Shown one piece after another: positions 11,720-22,577 of a stretch of 64,000 nucleotides of DNA. A program made the translations under genes and the position numbers. The notes under the pieces were generated by a model. It was not told the origin of the DNA. It was given only the letters and a program-made list of their open reading frames with translations, and did not search any database. Source of the stretch: Trema orientale (taxonomy: Eukaryota > Streptophyta > Magnoliopsida > Rosales > Cannabaceae); the NCBI GenBank assembly GCA_002914845.1, contig JXTC01000088.1, positions 335,461 through 399,460 on the forward strand, written 5' to 3'. Numbering within the stretch: the stretch's first letter is position 1; each line of letters begins with the position of its first letter.

Positions 11720-13780
11720 TTTTTTTTTTTTTTTTTGAAAGGGAGAGCTTTCTCATTGCTACAAGTATGTAATTACAAATTTGAAAATACAGTATGGACA
11801 TGAGTCTCTCTATACTATATCCCGATCAGCATCAATTGCAGTTTGTGCTAGTTTATGGGCCACTATATTCCTAATTCTAAAAACATGATGACAAGAGCCA
11901 TAATTAACCGAACTAATAAACAACTTGATATCACTAATAATAAAACCTATAGCAGAACAAGGTTGAACATGATTAATAGCATTAATAGCAAGTAGTGAAT
12001 CAAATTCGATCTCATGAAAGGGGCATCTGAACTCAATAGCTAAACGAACACCCTCCTGAATGGCCAATAACTCGCTTGTAAGGATGTCCAATCTACCAGG
12101 GATTTTTAACGTCCAACAGACGAGAATAGCACATTCATGATCACGAATAGTACTACCGACACTAGCAAAATTAAGACCATTATGAACAGCCACATCCACA
12201 TTGAGCTTTAAGTAACCAACCCGAGACTTATTCCACATACCAACACCAGATGAACGGAGAACATCTGGAGCCAACTCAATACGGAGCTTGCAAGCTTGGA
12301 ATTCTTCCAAATAATACTAGCACCAATCTGAGAGTTCTAAAGCATCTTTGGAAACACCATTAAACAATTTGTTATTCTGTCGAGTCTAAATAGCCCAAAG
12401 AATGACACAAATCAAGTCAAAAATCTCCTAAGAAAATGAACGGGCCAAAATCATGAGAATATCTGCAACCGAGGTACCTCTTAGGGAAGAAAGTAAGTCC
12501 CAACATTTCAAAAAGATCCACAAGCTCGCCAAATTATCACAGAAAAAGAAGTGAGTGATTGTCTCAATTTCATCGTTGCAGCAACAACATTGAAGATCTG
12601 TATGGATACTCCAGTTTAATAGGTTGTGAGACATAAGAAGACCATCATAAAAGAGTTGCCACACAAAAATTTTTGCTTTAAAGGGGATGTTACAACTCTA
12701 AAGAAGGTTTCACAATTTCTGAAGTACAAAATCGGAGGAAGAGCTAGTATTGATTGTAGAATTGAGAGCAACATGATAACCCGTCTTGACCGAATATTTC
12801 TCAGATTTATCATAGTGCCATATTAAAGAGTCAGGAGACGAAGATATGCTTAAGGGGATAGAAAAAATGATATTCTAATCCACAGGAAAAAAATATTGCT
12901 AAATAAGATCGTAATTCCATTGTCCCAAACTGCTGAGAAGAGTATTAACCCGAAGATCATCATTAAAGCTAGGAGTGATGGGTTTAAATGAGCTTGGATT
13001 AGGAAGCCAAGGATTATGAAATACTTTAACAGTCGATCCATCCCTATTCTCCATCAAAGTCCCTTCACTAATAGATTTTTCCCCCAGAGAAAACTCTTCC
13101 ACAACCAAAAACTTCCATTTTTGTCAAAGACATCGAGAAAATGTGAATTAGAGAAATACTTACCCTTTGAAACACGAGTTGCCAAAGAGTTCGGGTGTTG
13201 TATAAGCTACCAAGGTTGCTTAGCCACAAGCACTTGATTAAAGAAACTAATATCACAAAATCCTAGACCACCCAATGATACAAAATCCTAGACCACCCAA
13301 TGATTTGGGTTTGCAGATCGTTTCTCATTTAATCCAAGGTACTTTCTTCTTCCTGCCATTGGTACGTCACCAAAAATTCAAAAATAATGAACGAATCTCC
13401 TTACATAGTGTATCTAGGAGTCCAAAAATACTCATTATATTTGTAGGGATAGATTGTAAGAATGCTTTCACATGCCCTCCTGTCGAAAATAATTCCTTAT
13501 GCCAACTCTGGACTCTTTTCCTAACTCTTTCAATAATATGATCAAACGCTCAGTGCTTCTTCCTCCGGACAACAGTTTGAAGACCAAGGTAACGATCATG
13601 AGACTGGACCGAAGCAAAGCCCAAAAACTATAAAATTACCTGGGTAGTTGAATCTTCAGTATTGAAGCTTAGATTGATTATAGATTTTTCAAAGTTGATT
13701 TTTAGTCCTGACGCCGCTTCATACCAAGAGAGAATTCTATACAGGGCTTCGGCATCATGGCTGGTTGCTCACTAAATTTT
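11720..13780 (-). mobile_element. 5'-truncated LINE (non-LTR retrotransposon), decayed
   Basis: Read on the minus strand from 13780 down to 11720, this is the end of a plant L1-type ORF2. About 13760-13670 resembles the reverse transcriptase stretch YEAASGLKINFEKS. About 13315-13070 carries GGLGF and FNQVLVAKQPW-like pieces, and 13110-12900 the GDGSTVKVFHNPWLP motif. 12664-12428 is a zinc-binding RT domain (cysteines and HFFFC), and 12310-11810 an RNase H-like domain. The element ends in a poly-A tail, seen as 17 T at 11720-11736 on the plus strand. Several frameshifts and stops show it is dead. A 25-bp tandem duplication lies at about 13255-13304. The truncated 5' end is placed only approximately, and no target duplication was found. 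Confidence 0.85.
11810..12310 (-). pseudogene. RNase H-like domain of the LINE (open 166-codon frame)
   Basis: This open frame matches the C-terminal RNase H-like domain (RVT_3 type) found in plant LINEs. Visible family landmarks in order are LKLNVDVAV (first acidic strand), TSELLAIQEGVRLA (conserved Glu), EIEFDSLLAINAIN (conserved Asp) and RNIVAHKLAQTAI near the end, the usual NxxAHxLA motif. The frame is uninterrupted for its whole length, but upstream parts of ORF2 lie in other frames with stops, so it is a fragment of a dead element rather than a host gene. A domesticated RNase H-like gene is conceivable but has no supporting promoter or intron structure. Confidence 0.8.
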
Positions 13781-14040
13781 GACTATGGACCTTAACAAAA
13801 CATTTAGATAAATTATTGGAAAAATGATATCTAGTACTATCTTTTTAAGACAAATGACAAAAATACGACCTAAAAACTTAATATGACCTAAACAGGTAAT
13901 TTTTTAAAATCTAGGTAAGGAAGCTACGGTGACATAATTTTAAATATTGCAATATTTTAGAATAATGTTTATAAGTCATAAAAATGAGATAATGTGGTTG
14001 AGAAACATGTTAGCTTAGTGGTTGGGGCATATATTCTTGT
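13781..14040. other. Short AT-rich spacer, possible SINE head
   Basis: Near 14010 the sequence TTAGCTTAGTGGTTGG resembles a pol III A box of a tRNA-derived SINE, but no convincing B box follows, so no element is called. Confidence 0.3.
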
Positions 14041-14960
14041 AGGTGGTCCGTTATCTCTGTCCTTTCTCTCTTTTTTTTTGGCTATATTTTTTAAAATATT
14101 TTTTAATGTTTTTCTTCACGTTTTTTCCAATTTTTTTCCTCATTAAACATACTTCTTTCTACTATTTTCTTTTTGTTTTTCTCTTTCTTATTTTAATTTC
14201 TTTTTTCTTCGCTTTTTAAGTCTTTCAGTTCATTTTTTTGTTATTTTCCTTCAGTTTTTCTTTATTTTATTCTATTTTTAATTTTTCTTCACCGTTTTCT
14301 AATTATTTTTTTTATTAAACATACGTACATGTCTATCCTGTTTTCTTTTCTTTTTTTCTTGTTGTCTTTTGTGGTATCTAATTTAGCTTGAGTTTCCTAA
14401 CGATGGTGTTATGTATGGAAGTATAGCTTACCAGCAATATGACTTTGTATCTCTCTTCTTCTCCTTTTTTTTTTTGGCTATTTTTTAAAATGCTTTTTCA
14501 TGTTTTTTTTTCCGTGCTTTTTCCCATTTTTTTCCTCATTAACATACTTATTTCTACTCTTTTTTCTTTTTATTTTTCCCTTTCTCATTTTAATTTATTT
14601 TTTCTTCACCCTTTAAGAAAAGGGAAACTATTATTTATTTTATTTTATTTTATTCTCTTTTTGATTTTTCTTCACCATTTTCTAATTATTTTTTTTTCAT
14701 TGAACATACTTATACCTTTATCCTTTTTTCTTTTCCTTTATTTTTCCTTTGTTGTCCTTTGTGGTATCTAACTTAGCTTGAGTTTCCTAACGATGATATT
14801 AGGTGTATGAAAGTATGGCTCACCAACTATTTGTTCAAATATACTTCTTTCCACTCTTTTCTTTTTCCTTTCTCATTTTAATTTATTTTTCCTTCAATCT
14901 TTGAAAAAGAGGAAAATATCTTCTTCTCTTTTTTCGCTATTTTCTTTTTAGTGTTTTTTT
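14041..14960. repeat. Pyrimidine-rich tandem duplication, about 390-bp unit
   Basis: A T/C-rich block, with landmarks TTTTTGGCTAT, TTTTTTCCTCATTAA and TAGCTTGAGTTTCCTAACGATG, occurs at about 14051-14440, again at 14450-14822, and partly at 14838-14960. The copies differ by many small indels. A 110-codon frame over the second copy is low-complexity (Phe/Leu/Ser) and is not a gene. Confidence 0.75.
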
Positions 14961-14989
14961 TTTCATTTTCTTCTTTTTTTAGTTTCTTG

Positions 14990-15700
14990 TAACCAAATTG
15001 GTTTGAGATAACCAAACCGTGGAAAAAAGGAAAAAAAAATGGTTTCCATGAAACTTTTGTATTTTTTAGGAAACATTTGCAGTTTCCTGTGATTTACTTG
15101 CATACGGGGCATTCTACTAAAAAGAAACCAAACTGGTTTTTTAGAAACCTTTGTTGTTTCTTGTAATTTACTTACATATATGGCATTCTGCTAAAAGAAT
15201 ACTAAACTAGTTTCTTGTGATTTACTTACGTACGAGACATTCTATTAAAAGGAAACTATGGTTTCTTGTTATTTACTTATATACAGAACATTTTGCTTCA
15301 CATAAACCAAACTAGTTTTCTGAAAACCTTTTTGGTTTCTTATTATTTACTTATATATATGGCATTCTGCTAATAGAAAACCAAAATGATCTCCTGGATA
15401 CTTTATGGTTTCTTGTAATTTACTTACATATAGGGTATTATGCTAAAAGGAAACCAAACTGGTTTCTTGGAAACTTTTGTAGTTTCCTGTGATTTACTTA
15501 CATATAGGACATTCTGCTACATATAAACCAAACTGGTTACTTATCATTTACTTATATACAGTGCATTCCGCTAAAAAGAAACCAAAATAGTTTCCTAGAA
15601 ACTTTTGTTGTTTCCAGAAATATAATAGTAGAATATAATAATGGAAACCTTTGTGGTTTCCAAACATTCTGCTAAATAGAAACTAAATTGGTTTTATTCT
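14990..15700. repeat. Degenerate tandem array, unit about 73 bp (some 50-55 bp)
   Basis: About nine units share the landmarks AAACCAAACTGGTTTC, GATTTACTTACATATA and GGCATTCTGCTAAAAG. The last landmark recurs at roughly 15109, 15182, 15237, 15287, 15361, 15435, 15507, 15561 and 15664. The spacing alternates between about 73 bp and 50-55 bp. The AACCAAACTGGTTTC core is a near-palindrome. No coding potential. Confidence 0.8.
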
Positions 15701-15769
15701 AAAAAACAATCTGGTTTCCCATACGTGGTAATCAAAAAATCAATCTGGTTTCTTAGGAACCAAGCTTAT

Positions 15770-16260
15770 TTCACGTAACAAGTAAAAAATCAAATTTGTT
15801 TTCAAGTGGAAGCCAAATTAATTTCTTGTAAAAACTATGTTGGTTTCGAATAGTAACCAAAAAATAATTTGAACTATTTTGGTTTCCTAACAAAAATTTA
15901 GTTATTGTTATTTTTGAAATGAAAACCCAAATTGGTATTGAGTAGTTTCGAGTAGAAACTAAATTGGTACGAATAGTAATCAAAAAATAATTTTAACTAT
16001 TTTGGTTTCCTAAAAAAATTTAGTTATTGTTATTCTTGAAACTAAAAACTAAATTAGTATTGAATAGTTTCAAATAGAAACCATATTGGTTTCGAATAAT
16101 ATTCAAAAAACAGATTTAACTATTTTGGTTTCCTAAAAAACTTTGGTTATTGTTATTCTTGAAACCACAAATTAAATTAGTATTAAGTAGTTTCAAGTCA
16201 AAATCAAATTGGTTTTAAGTAGAAACTATGTTGGTTTTGAGTAGTAGCCAAAGAAAGATT
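15770..16260. repeat. Tandem array, unit about 122 bp
   Basis: Three to four copies carry GGTTTCGAATAGTAACCAAA-like starts at about 15841, 15966, 16087 and, diverged, 16213. Each is followed by ACTATTTTGGTTTCCTAA and TTAGTTATTGTTATT. The GGTTTC/GAAACC vocabulary is shared with the array just upstream, suggesting a common origin. Confidence 0.8.
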
Positions 16261-16328
16261 CGGGTGACCAGTTCTTATAACTAGTTACTTTAGAAACTAG
16301 AAACCAAATTTATTTTTAATATCCTTAA

Positions 16329-17020
16329 AGGGCCGTTTGGTATAGAGAGTTCCAAGTTTTCATATTAATGAGAATGATGATGATGAGGAAGTAATTATCT
16401 GGAAACCTGAATTAACATGTTTGGTTGCATACAAGAATATTGTTCATAAGTCCTAGGAAAACTACGTTTAGTTGTGCATCAGAATGTATTATTTTTTTTT
16501 CAGAATACTTGTTTTTCATATTTGTCACAACTATAAATAAATTGTTGTTCGTAATTTATATAATCAAATAACATGTTATTTTTTTTAAATATATATATAA
16601 ATTTATTTTCTTGAAAATAATAAAATAATTATAAAATTTGAAATTGTTTGTCCAGGTACTATTCAATTAAAACATTTCCTAATTATATATGACATCCCAA
16701 ATCCTCATTTTCTTTCTATGCAAACATTACACTTAATCAATTTGATTTAAAAAGTTCACTGTAATGCCTAAACGACCACCATTTTTTATCTATAAAATGT
16801 AAAAGCGTGAAAATAGTGTGAAGAACCCACAGTTTTGAGTTTATATGGCATATGAAATCTACCATTTCAGATTATTTTTACATTACCCCTTTCCCCGGCA
16901 AAGTGAGCCCCGACGTATCCACTTACCCGAGTTTCAAAAAAGCCCAATATCCTATACCAAACATAAGAATCTCTAAGATTCTCATTCCCACCCAAACTTT
17001 AACCCATACCAAACAGCCCC
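16329..17020. mobile_element. Second Harbinger/Tourist-like MITE
   Basis: The left end reads AGGGCCGTTTGGTAT and the right end ATACCAAACAGCCCC, an imperfect inverted repeat of the same type as the element at 8319-9430. TAA lies on both sides (16326-16328 and 17021-17023), matching a Harbinger-type target duplication. The inverted similarity continues inward as GAGAATGATGA-like and CTAAGATTCTCATTC-like stretches. A 67-codon frame at 16852-17055 crosses the right end and is not a gene. Confidence 0.7.
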
Positions 17021-17567
17021 TAAGTGGGAAAAAAAGTGGCATCTCATGTCTTTAAGTGGAAAGAGGGGCTCTTTCTACTTATAAGAAAAGGGAAAAAAAA
17101 GAAAAAAAATTCAAAATAAAAAATAAAAGATTAAGGAAGAAACAAGAAAATGAAAAATAACAAAAGAAAAGGAAAATAAAAGTGGAGCAAATAAAAAAAC
17201 GAAAAAGAATAAAATAGTGAAAGAAAAAAACAACAAAAATACTTAAATGTGGGGTTGTTTAAAGTGAATAAAAAAAATTAAGGAAGAAAAAAAATTGAAA
17301 ACGAAAAAGAGCAAAAAAAAGCACAAAAAGGAGAAAGAATTAAAATAGAGAAATAAAATAAAAACAAACAAGATTAAAAAAAAAAAGGCAAAATATAAAG
17401 TATAAGAAGAGAGAAACAACAACAGTACTCAAAAATGGAGTTGTTGTGGCTTGAACCATGAACAGAAAAAAAGCTTGGGTTTCTTACACTTATACCTATA
17501 AAAAAAATGAAAATAATTACAAAAATACGGAAGTCAAAGTTTTTTCCAGTTTTCATACAGTTTTAAT
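17021..17567. repeat. Purine-rich low-complexity DNA
   Basis: A long A/G-rich stretch of AAAAGAAAA-type sequence, without units regular enough to call a satellite. It looks like the opposite-strand counterpart of the pyrimidine-rich block at 14041-14960, but I could not show a clean inverted repeat by eye. Confidence 0.5.
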
Positions 17568-17801
17568 TAGGAAAATATCATTTTTTTACAAATATTTAGA
17601 AAATTATCATTTTTAAAATAGTTACTGGTTACCAGTTTCTGGAAACTGGTTACTAGAAACTGGTTACCAGTTATATATTAGTTATAAATATCTTCGGTTA
17701 CTAGTTACCAGTTTCTGGAAACTGGTTATAGAAACTAGTTACTATTTTAAAAAATGGTATTTTTGTAAATATTTTTTTAAAAAATGGTATTTTTCTAATA
17801 A
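17568..17801. mobile_element. Inverted-repeat MITE with GTTACCAGTTTCTGG palindromes
   Basis: Two arms of about 100 bp are imperfect reverse complements: the left arm has ATCATTTTTTTACAAATATT and the right arm AATATTTTTTTAAAAAATGG. The centre is a dense run of short palindromes, with ACCAGTTTCTGGAAACTGGT repeated. The outer arms share sequence with the element at 18930-19175. Short repeats of the form AAATACCGTATTTTTC continue to about 17880. Confidence 0.6.
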
Positions 17802-18929
17802 AAACCGTACCGCACCATGAGAAACACAAAAGCACCGTATTTTTCCAATTCTTTTCAAAAATACCGTATTTTTTCTAATTTCCCCAAAAAGCTTTAGTCA
17901 TTTAGTCCATTTCAAAAAAAAGAAAAAAAAAAAAGAAACCAACTCATTTAGTCATTTTCAAGTATTAGCATCAAATATTTGGAAAAATACAATTAAAGAT
18001 CGTACGGGATTTTAATTGTTTTTAGAAGATCGTAAATTTAGTATTATTTTGTTTTTAGAAGGTCGTAAATTTGATAATATTTTTGAAAATATAGTTATAA
18101 GTATCTAAAACCCTAAATTATTGACAGATTAAAGCTTGTTGTTTTCTCTTCCGAATGTTTTTTTTTTAAAAAAAATTATTATTTCTTTTTAAATATTACT
18201 TGACAATTATTTAAATTTCATGGTGGACAGTGAAAATTTCAAAAGTATTTGTTTAATTTTGAACTAAATTAATTTCGCAAAGTTCTTTGGGATGTTGTTT
18301 CATAAAAATTTAGGCGTCATTCCCCCTTCTCAAAGCCTCAACAAAATTCGAGTATTCTTTTTTTTTTTTGGCCCCTAAAATTGATATCATTTCCTTTTGA
18401 ATTTCCAAGAACGGAAAGTATGAATCAAAAATTATTTTGCAAGCACTTCAACTCCTCTATTTATTATTATTATTCTTCTTTCGAAATCAACTCTGCTATT
18501 TTCGATCAAGCAAAAAATTACTGGGGAATCCTGCATAAATACGGGAAAAGATGGGTTGAATTTAAATGTACGGACTGGCCCAATTCATATGACAAATACG
18601 GAGAACGGGCTGAAAAAATTGGAAAAATACGTTCTGGGCCTTTATTTTTAAGACAGTGGCATTTTGGCAATTCAGCTGAAAAATGTGGTATTCCCGAAAT
18701 ATGGTACAAAAAATGTTTTTTTTATAATACGGTAAATAAAATGTGGTATATTGAAAATATGTTAATAAAATATGATATTTTAGAAATTTGGAGTAATCAC
18801 AGCCCAATTATTTATTTATTTATGGGCTTATTACAAAAATCCAAGCCCAAAGTACCAAAATTTGAAAAATCCTGGATTGACTGATTTTTTTGAAAAATTC
18901 TGGTTTGATTTATAAAAATCACTTTTTAA
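17802..18929. other. AT-rich DNA with dispersed TACGGTATTTT motifs, no gene
   Basis: A 167-codon open frame at 18381-18884 lacks any recognised domain. It is built over recurring AAATRYGGTATTTT-like stretches that also occur outside it, so I regard it as a chance frame in repeat DNA. Nothing else is supported. Confidence 0.5.
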
Positions 18930-19175
18930 AAGGATTATTCGGAAAATATCACTTTTAAAAAATATTTAGAAAAATATCATTTTTCCTTCAAAATTGGTAT
19001 TTTTCAATGGTACTCGAGGTAACCAGTTAGGTTACTTAAAGTAACCAATTCAGTTACTTGAAGTAACTGTTCAAGTTACTTCGGATAACTCGGCTAGCTA
19101 TCTTAAGTATCTCATCAATTAATAAAAAGTGGTATTTTTCTAAATATTATTAAAAGTGATATTTTATAATTAAAT
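18930..19175. mobile_element. Inverted-repeat MITE related to 17568-17801
   Basis: The left arm ATATCACTTTTAAAAAATAT and the right arm ATATTATTAAAAGTGATATT are imperfect reverse complements over about 45 bp. The centre holds GTTACTTGAAGTAAC-like palindromes. Arm sequence and centre style match the element about 1.4 kb upstream, so the two form a small local family. Confidence 0.55.
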
Positions 19176-19362
19176 ATGGGATTTTTCAGAACAATTTTAA
19201 ATTCCGGGATTTTTTCAATTTTTTTGAAAAATTACCATAAAAAATCAAATTTCCTCTTTATTTATTTTGAAAAAAGGGTTAAGTAGACAATTACCACTTT
19301 TTTCAAATGTTTAACTAAGTTTACCACTACTATTAGATTCTACCACTTTTAGGAGGGAATTA

Positions 19363-19570
19363 GTCAAGAATCGGTCAAGAATTCATCAAGAATCCATCAA
19401 GATTACCAACGACGTCAAGAATCTATCAAGAATCCACTAAGAAACCATCAAGATTGTCAAGAATCTATCAAGAATTCATCAAAAACCCATCAAGATCGTC
19501 ATCAATATTAAGAATCTATCAAGAATACATCAAGATCGTCAAGAATTCGTCAAGATCATCATGAATTCAT
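19363..19570. repeat. Short-unit tandem array, TCAAGAATCYA-like, 9-11 bp
   Basis: About fifteen units of TCAAGAATCTA, TCAAGAATTCA, TCAAGATCG and close variants follow one another with few gaps. The 9- and 11-bp variants alternate irregularly. No long frame crosses it. Confidence 0.85.
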
Positions 19571-19659
19571 TAATAATTCATTTAAAAAAAGTGGTATGGT
19601 AGTAGATTTAATTAATGAGGAAAAAAAAAGTAGTATAAAGCTAATTTATTCTTGAAAAA

Positions 19660-20300
19660 ACGTTACTCCGCTTCCCGATTATTGAATACAATAGGTATCC
19701 AGGAATGATAACCTCTGATTTTTTTTTTTTTTGGTCAAACATATTTTTTTCGCAAAATAAATATCTAAATTCACGGTATCCTGGTTGTATCATACCAGGA
19801 TACCTATGTTAAGCTATAGTTTTTTTTTTTTTTTTTGATTAGGTAATATGAATGGTCAAATTCCCGAATAGTATACCTTAACAAGATACCTATGGTAACA
19901 AAAAGCTAAATTGATATTCTTTATTTATTTTTTCATTTTTTTGCAATATTGATGATTCAATTGTCGGGTATCATATATATGGTAACCTCTGGTTTATTTA
20001 TTTATTATTTTTTAATACGAACATTCAAATTTCTAAATATCATACGGACCTTGATGGTATTCTACCAAGATAACTATAGTAACCTGTAGTTGTTTTTTTT
20101 TTCTTTGTTTTTTTTTTCAAGCAACATAAACAACCAAATTTCTAGATATCATAAGTATCTAAACTAATGATTCAATTCTCAGATTACATATGGTAACCTC
20201 CAGTTTATTTATTTATTTTTTTAATACGAACGTTAAATTCCTAGATACTATAATTATCTGTGGTATCATGCCAAGATACTAGTGATAACGAACAACTAAA
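19660..20300. repeat. Degenerate array with GGTATCCTGG palindromes, unit about 85-116 bp
   Basis: Units share a T-rich tract after GGTAACCTCTGG-like sequence and a GATACCTATGGTAAC-like stretch; the T-rich tracts begin near 19698, 19812, 19900, 19985, 20079 and 20195. GGTATCCTGG (19775-19784) and CCAGGATACC (19795-19804) form a perfect 10-bp inverted repeat with a 10-nt loop. Confidence 0.7.
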
Positions 20301-21500
20301 TTTAATCTTGGTATATTAAATAGATACTTAGAGCAACTTGAGTTTAATCTTAGTATCTTGAATAGATAACTTAGAGTGACAAAAATTTAGTCTATATTCA
20401 TAATAGAAATGGTGAATCTAACTAGATTAGATACCTTAGTAGTCAACTAAAAACTAAGAGAAATATCATTTTACAACTGAAAGATGAGCCTAGTAATAAG
20501 AATGGATATATACAACTACTTAATTTTGATTTTTGCTCAAGAATCATATGTGCCGAAGGAAAATAGCTTGGATACTATATCCATACAGTTACCAATATAT
20601 AGTTATCATTTGGGTTACCTAATTCCCTTACAAACTAACAATAGCTATTTTTCAAATATTGATTATGGTTACCAACTTTGTCGTTTCATCCTACTAGCGT
20701 CTTTTCAGTCATAAACATGTGATATCTAATTTGGTTACTTTTTACACACTAATTATTCAACTAGTATTATATTTTTACATGATATCTAAACTTGTCAACT
20801 GTTTACCTGATTTCCATTTTTGCTAAATTCTCATGGAGTTTTTTCTTATTGTTTTTTATTCAGTTCAGCTTAAATTTTCTTTAAATTTTATGTGAAGAAA
20901 GAATAATATATATCGAAATTAAATACAAATGCAAAACTATCCCAGTTTTTAGACATTCAATTACAGGGGAAAAAAAAAATAAAGGTGACAGCATATGGAA
21001 TTAATGCGGCTTTAAAATGGGCATGTTGGACATCTTCGACCCAGCGAGTACCACTATTCCACTACAGCGTATAGTTTTTTTTTTTTTTTTTTTCTTTTCT
21101 ATCCGAAGCCATAAAAAGCCACATGCACAAAATAAAAATAAATATTTCTTCCGAGGCAATACATGAAATAAATGATATATAAAAGTGTTCAAAATTCACA
21201 AAAATCGATCTGATTTAATCTAATACGTAAAATGTAGAATCAAAAAAATGCGAATTGAATTGGCAGAACAAAAGAAGTGCGAATTAAATGTGCGAATTAA
21301 ATTGGCAGAAGAAAAAAAATGCGAATTGAATTAGATTGGATTGATTAAAATTCTGAAATCTTTTGTTATATGTTCTTTTCAATTTGAAAATATTCAATCT
21401 AAACCAATTCACACTTAATTTATACATATAAAAATAAGAAAAATTGATTTAGGTAACACTATAATATTGAGTACCACGTTTTGATATTATTATTTATGTT
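20301..21500. other. AT-rich intergenic DNA, no gene seen
   Basis: Short direct repeats such as ATGCGAATTGAATT occur at 21249-21330, and a run of T at 21077-21093. No coding, RNA or transposon end is recognised. Confidence 0.55.
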
Positions 21501-21529
21501 GGTTGAGTTCTGAAATTATACCCCTATCT

Positions 21530-21670
21530 AATCTCTTGCTGCTCCTCAATTCTCTCTCCCCCTCGCTCCTCTCTCTCACTCATTCGTCGACTCTCTCTCG
21601 CTACTCTCGATCGGCTCTGTTCTCTACTGGGATTCCGATTACGGCGCCGCCGATTGCGATAATGTGTGAG
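21530..21670 (+). other. CT-rich (Y-patch) leader-like segment, possible orphan first exon
   Basis: A pyrimidine-rich tract with many CTCTCTC runs is followed by a short GC-rich stretch (GGCGCCGCCGATTGCGATAA) and then TGTGAGT, a plausible splice donor. This is how many plant first exons look. No downstream coding exon in the same orientation could be joined to it before the cyclophilin pseudogene, so it may be a relic, a non-coding exon or a captured gene fragment. Confidence 0.3.
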
Positions 21671-22482
21671 TTTCTCTTCTATACTGGCTCTATGCTACAT
21701 GCTATATATACTCTTCAAATGTCCCAGTGGATTGGAATGAGTTAATTAATTGATTTTCTTTCTATAAACCTTTTTTTTTTTCAACGGACTTGGTGGTGAA
21801 AAATAATCGCCTTTTCAGGCTTTTTGCTCTTTTGTACGTTATATATCATCTAAGTTTCACTTTGTCTTGGTCATCTGTTGTGTATTTATGTTATCTTTTT
21901 TGTCTTGTTCTTTACCAATTGGTTCTCATACAAATTAAGTACGTGATATACGCGGTTCAACCTCTTTCTCAAACTTGTTCATGGCCGCGGGGACTGGATA
22001 GTAAACCGCCATGGTCCTTCATAGGCACAGATCAGAACCTGAACACAACAGTTTTAACCATTTTAATCGATCTGGTTCAATTAGTGACAGAGACAAAATT
22101 AACTAATGATCAACTAATTACTCTTTCGGAGAAATAATCTTATATATCACGGGACTTTGAACTTGAAGCTAGCTGCCAACCTCATTGTGGATTATCAACA
22201 AAAGAATATATATAGGAAGATGAACCTCTGATCATATTGAATGCTTTCCAGCCTCACTCAAGCACACAAGGTTCAATGAAACTACTAGAGCCCATGCCAG
22301 CTAATTGTCAGATTATTTCCCTAATTATTGAATAATGCTATTAGCATCAATAGTGTCCAACACCATAATAATGTGTCAGTCTGTTACTGAATGATTTAAT
22401 AACATTCCTCTTATAGTTAAACCATTCTGATCACGCGCGTTGACAATGCAACGGTGGAGCATTAACCTCCATAGATGCGCTG

Positions 22483-22491
22483 TATATAAAT
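22483..22491 (+). promoter_or_regulatory. TATA-box-like element before the cyclophilin copy
   Basis: TATATAAAT lies 95 bp upstream of the ATG at 22578, a normal distance for a plant promoter with a short leader. A retrocopy would not be expected to carry its own promoter, so either this is a decayed original gene or the box is coincidental. Confidence 0.4.
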
Positions 22492-22577
22492 ATCAGCTTC
22501 CATAGCCCAGCCCAAGTTCAGAGATTTTCACCGAGGGGGAAAAAAAAAAAAAAAGCTAGGGTTTCCTTTCAGCTTCA

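Noticed and set aside
14439-14771. 110-codon Phe/Leu-rich frame that looks like a membrane protein
   Set aside because: It is low-complexity translation of a T/C-rich tandem duplication; the other copies of the unit do not keep the frame.
14990-16260. CRISPR-like array
   Set aside because: Units are degenerate throughout, without constant repeats and unique spacers, and the genome is a plant's.
17040-17400. Purine-rich stretch as the inverted partner of the pyrimidine-rich block at 14041-14960
   Set aside because: Composition is complementary, but no extended base-by-base match could be followed by eye.
18381-18884. 167-codon open frame on the plus strand
   Set aside because: It has no ATG at its start, matches no domain, and is built over TACGGTATTTT-like repeats that also lie outside it.
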